Positions 7,001-10,769 of a stretch of 10,769 nt of DNA are shown here, one piece after another. Position numbers and translations under genes: made by a program. The stretch comes from an uncultured Oscillospiraceae bacterium. GTDB lineage: Bacteria > Bacillota > Clostridia > Oscillospirales > Oscillospiraceae. Within the stretch, counting starts at the first letter, position 1; every line of letters starts with the position of its first letter. The stretch lies in NCBI GenBank assembly GCA_934546725.1, contig CAKTED010000025.1:1-10769 (forward strand). Direction: 5' to 3'. Under the pieces are notes generated by a model. That model saw nothing but the letters and a program-made list of their open reading frames with translations, was not told the DNA's origin and searched no databases.

Positions 7001-10000
7001 ACCGGCGGAAACGAGATCAGGCTCATCAACTGCTATAATATCGGCAAGGTCACCGGCAAAACGGGCTCCACTACCGCGGCTATCGCGACCCACGCCAGCG
7101 GTTCCTACGAAAACTGCTACTGGCTGACCGGTACTGCCGACGTGGGCGTTTACGGTACGACCACAACTGAAGTACACGAGAAGAGCGAGGCCGAGATGAA
7201 GGCTGCCGACTTCCTCGCGGCGATCAACGGAAATGGCCGCGCATGGGTAGCGGACACCGCCAATTACAACAACGGCTATCCCATCCCGCGCGTTTTCGCC
7301 GGAGCGGACACCGCGACCATCACTAATCTGACGACCGAGGGCGAGCCGACGACGGTCTATTACGAGGATCAGGGCTTTGGCGCGAACACCTTCAAAATCT
7401 GGGCCAACTACAGCGACAGCACCCGCGAGGCGGTCGAGACCTTCACCGTGAAGCTCGGCGGGACCGAGATCGACAGCGCATACAAGTTCGTGCTTGCCGA
7501 TAACGGCAAGGCACTGACCATTGAGGTCAGCTACGGTGGACAGACCGGCACCTATGGCCCCTATACGGTCGAGGTGAAGAAAAATGTTCCCACCGAGATC
7601 ACGAAGGTTATCTCCGGTCCCAGCCCCATGCTCTACCGCGTGGGCGAAACAATCAAGGCCGAGAACCTTGCGGCTTACGTCGTATTCGCAAATGGTACGA
7701 AGGGCTTCAGGTATCTTAAGGATGACCCGAATCTCAGCCTCAACCTGACTGCCCCACTTACGGCGGAGGATAACGGCAGGACTCTCAGCGCTTCCTACAC
7801 GCTTAATGAGACGAGCGTCAGCTGCGATGTCGGCACTATCGAAGTCGTAGCCGCGGTCGAGCAGGATGCCAATGGCGTCTACCAGATCAAAACCGCGACT
7901 GATCTCCGCTGGTTCGCCGCTGCGATAAACGATTCTTCCCGCGGCAACGCAGGCGCGCTGAACGCGAAGCTTGTTAACGACATCGACCTTTCCGAGGTTA
8001 CGGACTGGAACGGTATCGGAACCAGCACTGTCAGCACCTGCTTCAACGGCGAGTTTGACGGCAACGGCAAGACTCTGACCTTCAAGGATACCGTCGGTCT
8101 CTTCGGCTATGTTGGAACCGGCAAGATCCATGATCTTACGATAGCCGGAGCCATTACCGGACAGGGCGGCGTGGCAGCAAGGATCACCGGGGCCGGACGC
8201 GTTGAAAACTGCGTCAATAACGCCACGATCACCGGAAATGGCAGCGGCGTAGGCGGCGTAGTTGGCACGGTAAATGTCGCTGAGGGCGTTGTCTCCGGCT
8301 GCGTCAACACCGGCGCTGTCACCGCGACCGCCAACTACAGCGGCGGCGTAGTTGGCCAGTCAAAGGGCAACATTACAAACTGCCTTAACAGCGGCAGCGT
8401 AAGCGGTACGAACCATGTCGGCGGTATCGTCGGCGCGTTCAACGGCACGGACAGCACTCTCTCCGGCTGCGCAAATACCGGCGCTGTTACCGGCACCGGC
8501 GACAAAATCGGCGGAATTATCGGCAACCTCTATAAGAACATAGTCACGAACTGCTATAACAGCGGCAGCGTGACAGGCACGGCTTCCGGAGCGACAAAGG
8601 GCGTCGGCGGTATCGTCGGCGGCACGCAGGGTGCGGCGACGGTTTCAAACAGCTATAATGTAGGAACCGTGACCGGTGCGGAAGCTTCCGCCGCAGCGCT
8701 GATCGGCTATGACGCCAAAGGCGCGGTGCTTACAAACTGCTATTATCTCGGAACGGGAGAGGATGCCTTCCACGGTGTCGGCGGCTCCTCCACGACGGAG
8801 AATGATACTGTTTCCGCAAAAACGGAGGACGAGATGAAGGCGGCCGAGATCATAGCGCTTCTCAACGGCGAGAGCGGAACGGCCTTTGCGGCCGACAGCG
8901 GCATCAGCGCGCTCAACGGCGGCTATCCCGTCCTGAGCTGGCAGCTGAAGGGCGTGGCCATGGCGGTAACGTTTAACGTTACGCCGAGCACGGCGAAGAT
9001 AGTCGTAAAGGCGGCGGACGACAGCACCGTCCAGCCCATTGAGGAAAACGGCAGGGTATACGCGCTTGTGCTTAACGAGGAGTATACATATTACATTACC
9101 GCTCCCGGTTATACCGGAGTAAGCGACAGGATCACTCCTGCTGGAAACGTGACCGTTACCATAACGCTTACGGAGACCGGCGGCAGCGGCGGCAATCCCG
9201 GCGGCACAGGCAACGTGAATGCCGCCGTCTGGGACGGAAAGAGCATAGACGTAAGCTGGTATACCCCGGATGCAGACGAATATTACATATCCACGCCCGC
9301 GCAGCTTGCCGGTCTGGCAGCGATAGTAAACGGTATTTACAACAGCGAGATAGACACCTTCGCAGGCGACACAAGCTATATCGTTGATAATCGCGGATAC
9401 AGCAGCGGCAGCGGACCGAACGGCATGAACCAGAGCACGCCGAACTATCATTTCGGCAGCGATAATTTCGAGGGCAAGACCGTACATATCACGGACGATA
9501 TCAATATGGGCAGCGCGAACTACATGCCCATCGGCGGCCAGTATCTTATGACGAAGGACGATACGACCACCCGCATCGACGCGTCGTTCTGCGGCGTGTT
9601 TGACGGCGGCGGACATAAGATCACGATAAACTGCAACCGCCACTGCACCATAAACTATGGCGATGGCCAGTCCGTCGGCCTTATAGGCCGCCTCGGCGTA
9701 CACGATAACGAGGACAGCAGCAAGCCTACCGGCGCGGCGGTCAGAAACGTCGCCGTATACGGCAGCGTTTACGCAAACCGTTCCGTCGGCGGCGTAGTCG
9801 GCAAGACCGGACGCGGAATCGATACCGTTATCGAAGGCTGCGCCAACTTCGCAAGCGTAAAGAGCACGGATTCCAAGGGTGTCGGCGGAGTTGTCGGCGC
9901 GGCGTGGAACGGCCCCGTCATCCGCAACTGCTATAATGCCGGCAATGTTGAGACCCTTTATCCCACCGGCATGACCGGCGGTATCGCGGGCAGCAACGAG

Positions 10001-10769
10001 GCCACGGTCATCAATTGCTTTAACGTTGGTAAGATCACAGGCCCTGCGGGCAACGATACCTCGGCAATTGCGAGCGATAACGGCGGAAGCGTATTTGAAA
10101 ACTGCTACTGGCTCACCGGCAGTGCTGACAGCGGCGTTTACAGAAGAACGTATGATTCCGTCATTGAAAAATCCGAGACCGAGATGAAGAGCTCGGAAAT
10201 GGCCGGGCTTCTCGGCGACGCGTTTACCACGGATTCCGGCGGAGTCAACAGCGGATATCCGATACTGAAGTGGCAGAAGACCGGCGGGAATACCGGCGGC
10301 GGTGGCAGCGGCGGCACGGGAAGCGGTAAGGACGAGGAGAGCGTCGAAACGAAGCTCCCGTTTGTGGACGTTACCGGCCACTGGGCGCTTGACGCCATCC
10401 GCTGCGTTTATGAAAGCGGGCTGTTTGAGGGCGTGAGCGGGACGAAATTCGCGCCCGATATGGCAATGACCCGCGGCATGTTCGTAACAGTGCTCTACCG
10501 CCTGGCCGGAGAGCCGGAGGTAACGGAGACGGCGGAGTATACCGACGTTGCCGCCGGCGACTGGTATGCAAAGGCCGTAGCCTGGGCGGCGAAGAACGGA
10601 ATTGCAGACGGCTACGGAGACTCCTTCGGTCCGAACGACTTCGTTACCCGCGAGCAGATGGCGGCCATCCTCATGCGCTACTCCGCATGGAAGAAGTATG
10701 ATACAACCGCCGGAGGCATGGCGATAAGAGAGTACGCCGATTATGATGAAATTTCCGACTGGGCGGAGG
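4073..10769 (+). CDS. Giant SLH-anchored surface protein with four GLUG-type modules (3' end cut off)
   Basis: At least 2232 codons without a stop, checked in frame at several points; the C-terminus is beyond the window. Residues 1-31 are a Sec signal peptide (KALSLLLVLCMLVSMFSG, cleaved near TASA). Its Cys is not in a lipobox. About 35-258 is a diverged copy of the N-terminal domain of the two upstream genes (KGIPLEEL, then TRYNYMNWYN). About 260-355 resembles the divergent InlB B-repeat. GLUG-type modules lie at 365-706, 718-1075, 1263-1624 and 1720-2068. Two Ig-like domains (about 1080-1172 and 1173-1262) separate the second and third, and a PEGA-like domain (about 1627-1705) separates the third and fourth. 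A Gly/Ser linker leads to SLH1 at 2095 (TRGM), SLH2 at 2155 (TREQ) and the start of SLH3 at 2221, so about 40-50 residues are probably missing. GLUG repeats occur in large adhesins and in IgA peptidases. No protease motif is seen here, so adhesion or display is the likely role. Confidence 0.93.
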   Translation, partial: MKQKSGKALSLLLVLCMLVSMFSGLSITASAAAVETVAVELTGKDGKTASTLATWTFDSANQTYKDNATGSELVIVRDYSSAPLVYTGLNKKPDPRCLSVTTKGIPLEELYTYASKLAGGIDLRGDTAMYISDATGYKDEFTYDQYWGLTRYNYMNWYNADTYAAASAENCNDGVEVPSTLAIVGYHNARFADGAATPGELAAKADSFNSLRISLGMQKDGNKTIADSWIHTGNNGGNGDINEGNLSVKNINVIRFTPVYTAFTVENGVVGGTEGEGGFGWKASNATITTADNWAKAAAGETVTFTVTPDSGYAVKHVYASQGSADIAVQDKGGNVYTFEMPAPKDGEKVLIKLETEESSASTGWDGSSIASPEEFAAFAEAVNGGNSFAGKTVTLADNIDLSTIADWVPVGDAAHPFAGIFDGAGKTVSGLTITDVTGGYHGLFGYVTGTVKDFTVVGTIGTAEAKITSGADNIGGAVGYNDGTVSGVTGNVTVYVKTSSIYAVGGVVGQNGQTGVIRKCANTANVEGTKHTGGVCGRNYGTIDSCYNTGNITGNGGGKDGIGGIVGLAGNKDGTYANSVTNCYNTGTISNNNGRWHGGIVGMTDKAATVKNCYNVGIIEKGYSWNWNPIIGHVDGGAGNPATENNYSLEGLNAGDTTDATKPLTIGTVKAEDEMKTEAFAALLGEAFKADGKNINNGFAILAWQDTGSEPKPGAAWDGKTIDVSWYNTTDKEFHISTPEQLMGLAAIVNGKYNSDITTVIGDDDHTKIVAHEVNFNATTGGTNDGWRGADDFEGKTIYLDADLDMGGVYNSESGTWSGARFMPISGAYRLDSDDATTQLNSVWGGVFDGQGHKVYNIYASLSNTSWAESVGFIGRIGCHDKDEVALRPSGAAVRNLAVDGYIEADRSVGGIVGKIGQTNGGAVIENCINFATVVGHQKKCTGGIVGAAWNGGVIRNCLNAGSVINVGQNELGGITGGNEIRLINCYNIGKVTGKTGSTTAAIATHASGSYENCYWLTGTADVGVYGTTTTEVHEKSEAEMKAADFLAAINGNGRAWVADTANYNNGYPIPRVFAGADTATITNLTTEGEPTTVYYEDQGFGANTFKIWANYSDSTREAVETFTVKLGGTEIDSAYKFVLADNGKALTIEVSYGGQTGTYGPYTVEVKKNVPTEITKVISGPSPMLYRVGETIKAENLAAYVVFANGTKGFRYLKDDPNLSLNLTAPLTAEDNGRTLSASYTLNETSVSCDVGTIEVVAAVEQDANGVYQIKTATDLRWFAAAINDSSRGNAGALNAKLVNDIDLSEVTDWNGIGTSTVSTCFNGEFDGNGKTLTFKDTVGLFGYVGTGKIHDLTIAGAITGQGGVAARITGAGRVENCVNNATITGNGSGVGGVVGTVNVAEGVVSGCVNTGAVTATANYSGGVVGQSKGNITNCLNSGSVSGTNHVGGIVGAFNGTDSTLSGCANTGAVTGTGDKIGGIIGNLYKNIVTNCYNSGSVTGTASGATKGVGGIVGGTQGAATVSNSYNVGTVTGAEASAAALIGYDAKGAVLTNCYYLGTGEDAFHGVGGSSTTENDTVSAKTEDEMKAAEIIALLNGESGTAFAADSGISALNGGYPVLSWQLKGVAMAVTFNVTPSTAKIVVKAADDSTVQPIEENGRVYALVLNEEYTYYITAPGYTGVSDRITPAGNVTVTITLTETGGSGGNPGGTGNVNAAVWDGKSIDVSWYTPDADEYYISTPAQLAGLAAIVNGIYNSEIDTFAGDTSYIVDNRGYSSGSGPNGMNQSTPNYHFGSDNFEGKTVHITDDINMGSANYMPIGGQYLMTKDDTTTRIDASFCGVFDGGGHKITINCNRHCTINYGDGQSVGLIGRLGVHDNEDSSKPTGAAVRNVAVYGSVYANRSVGGVVGKTGRGIDTVIEGCANFASVKSTDSKGVGGVVGAAWNGPVIRNCYNAGNVETLYPTGMTGGIAGSNEATVINCFNVGKITGPAGNDTSAIASDNGGSVFENCYWLTGSADSGVYRRTYDSVIEKSETEMKSSEMAGLLGDAFTTDSGGVNSGYPILKWQKTGGNTGGGGSGGTGSGKDEESVETKLPFVDVTGHWALDAIRCVYESGLFEGVSGTKFAPDMAMTRGMFVTVLYRLAGEPEVTETAEYTDVAAGDWYAKAVAWAAKNGIADGYGDSFGPNDFVTREQMAAILMRYSAWKKYDTTAGGMAIREYADYDEISDWAE
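5165..6190 (+). repeat. GLUG-type module A
   Basis: Residues 365-706 of the giant protein. The module opens with SPEEFAAFAEAVN and a cap NIDLSTIADWVPVG, then FAGIFDGAGKTVSG and the GLUG signature GLFGYVTGTV. Short repeats of the form GGxVGxN followed by (N/S)C(Y/A)N(T)(G/A)x(I/V) come next, and it closes with EMKTEAFAALLG and ILAWQ. The regular spacing suggests a parallel beta-solenoid. Confidence 0.8.
5762..8620 (+). repeat. Recurring 15-bp DNA word GGCGGTATCGTCGGC
   Basis: This word encodes the core GGIVG of the short repeats. It is perfect at 6803-6817, 8420-8434 and 8606-8620, and matches 14 of 15 at 5762-5776 and 5867-5881, always in the same reading frame. It is a dispersed coding repeat, not a separate element. 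Module D uses more diverged spellings. Confidence 0.7.
6224..7297 (+). repeat. GLUG-type module B
   Basis: Residues 718-1075. It opens WDGKTIDVSWYN and TPEQLMGLAAIVNGKYNS, contains GGVFDGQGHKVYN, GFIGRIG, RSVGGIVGKIG and VGAAWNGGVIRNCLNAG, then ENCYWLTGTADVGVY, and closes EMKAADFLAAIN with GYPIPRVF. It is much closer to module D than to A or C, with shared features along its entire length. Confidence 0.8.
7859..8944 (+). repeat. GLUG-type module C
   Basis: Residues 1263-1624. It opens with TATDLRWFAAAIN and NDIDLSEVTDWNGIG, then FNGEFDGNGKTL and GLFGYVGTGKI, and closes EMKAAEIIALLN with GYPVLSWQ. It is of the same subtype as module A. It holds the longest run of short repeats (ENCVNN, SGCVNTG, TNCLNSG, SGCANTG, TNCYNSG, TNCYYLG). 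Confidence 0.8.
9230..10276 (+). repeat. GLUG-type module D
   Basis: Residues 1720-2068. It opens WDGKSIDVSWYT and TPAQLAGLAAIVNGIYNS, with CGVFDGGGHKI, GLIGRLG, RSVGGVVGKTG, VGAAWNGPVIRNCYNAG and ENCYWLTGSADSGVY, and closes EMKSSEMAGLLG with GYPILKWQ. It is the partner of module B. The nucleotide sequence has drifted mostly at synonymous sites, so the duplication is not recent. Confidence 0.8.

Noticed and set aside
5279..8131. Uninterrupted 950-codon frame on the minus strand
   Set aside because: It lies wholly opposite the giant gene. Its product is a low-complexity Ala/Val/Asp/Gly-rich string, as expected from reading repeated GGC/GTC/ACC-rich codons backwards. It has no signal peptide or recognisable domain, while the + strand frame has clear domains throughout.
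8645..10381. 578-codon frame on the minus strand
   Set aside because: The same mirror effect over modules C and D. Its start has no convincing ribosome binding site, and it contains no known motif.

Overview
The window is about 57-58% G+C by eye. All three genes it carries are on the + strand, and each encodes a secreted surface protein ending in S-layer homology (SLH) domains. SLH anchoring, Sec signal peptides, A/G-rich ribosome binding sites and GLUG-repeat architecture point to a moderately high-G+C member of the Clostridia, most likely a gut Oscillospiraceae-type bacterium. That taxonomic guess rests on protein style only. The window holds no RNA polymerase, ribosomal or tRNA marker, no mobile element and no CRISPR array.

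Layout. (1) Bases 1-2177 carry the 3' part of a gene for a 724-residue-plus protein: signal peptide (start cut off), a shared N-terminal domain, a chitobiase-C-terminal-like domain, one clear and one weak heme/hemoglobin-interacting-like (HID) domain, then three SLH domains. (2) Bases 2174-3835 carry a second SLH protein, coupled to the first by an ATGA overlap. It has the same N-terminal domain and chitobiase-C-like domain but no HID domain. (3) Bases 3836-4072 are the only real intergenic gap. They hold a GC-rich hairpin just after the second stop, an AT-rich possible promoter element, a strikingly nested RNA fold of about 118 nt (3887-4004), a purine tract and the ribosome binding site of the next gene. 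(4) From 4073 to the window end runs one uninterrupted reading frame of at least 2232 codons for a giant surface protein. Its order is signal peptide, diverged N-terminal domain, InlB-B-repeat-like domain, GLUG module A, GLUG module B, two Ig-like domains, GLUG module C, PEGA-like domain, GLUG module D, Gly/Ser linker, SLH1, SLH2 and the start of SLH3. The C-terminus lies just beyond the window.

How they fit together. The first two genes look like one transcriptional unit, and the giant gene like a separately controlled unit behind a structured leader. The three proteins share a homologous ectodomain just after the signal peptide and the same mode of wall attachment. The locus is therefore best read as a family of paralogous cell-surface proteins that have swapped their middle parts. 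No enzymatic function can be assigned. Adhesion or ligand binding is the reasonable inference for the GLUG, HID and Ig-like parts. The most notable features are the shared N-terminal domain, which has a faint resemblance to the molybdopterin oxidoreductase (sulfite oxidase) fold, the A-B/C-D internal duplication with a regular cysteine ladder, and the unclassified structured leader.
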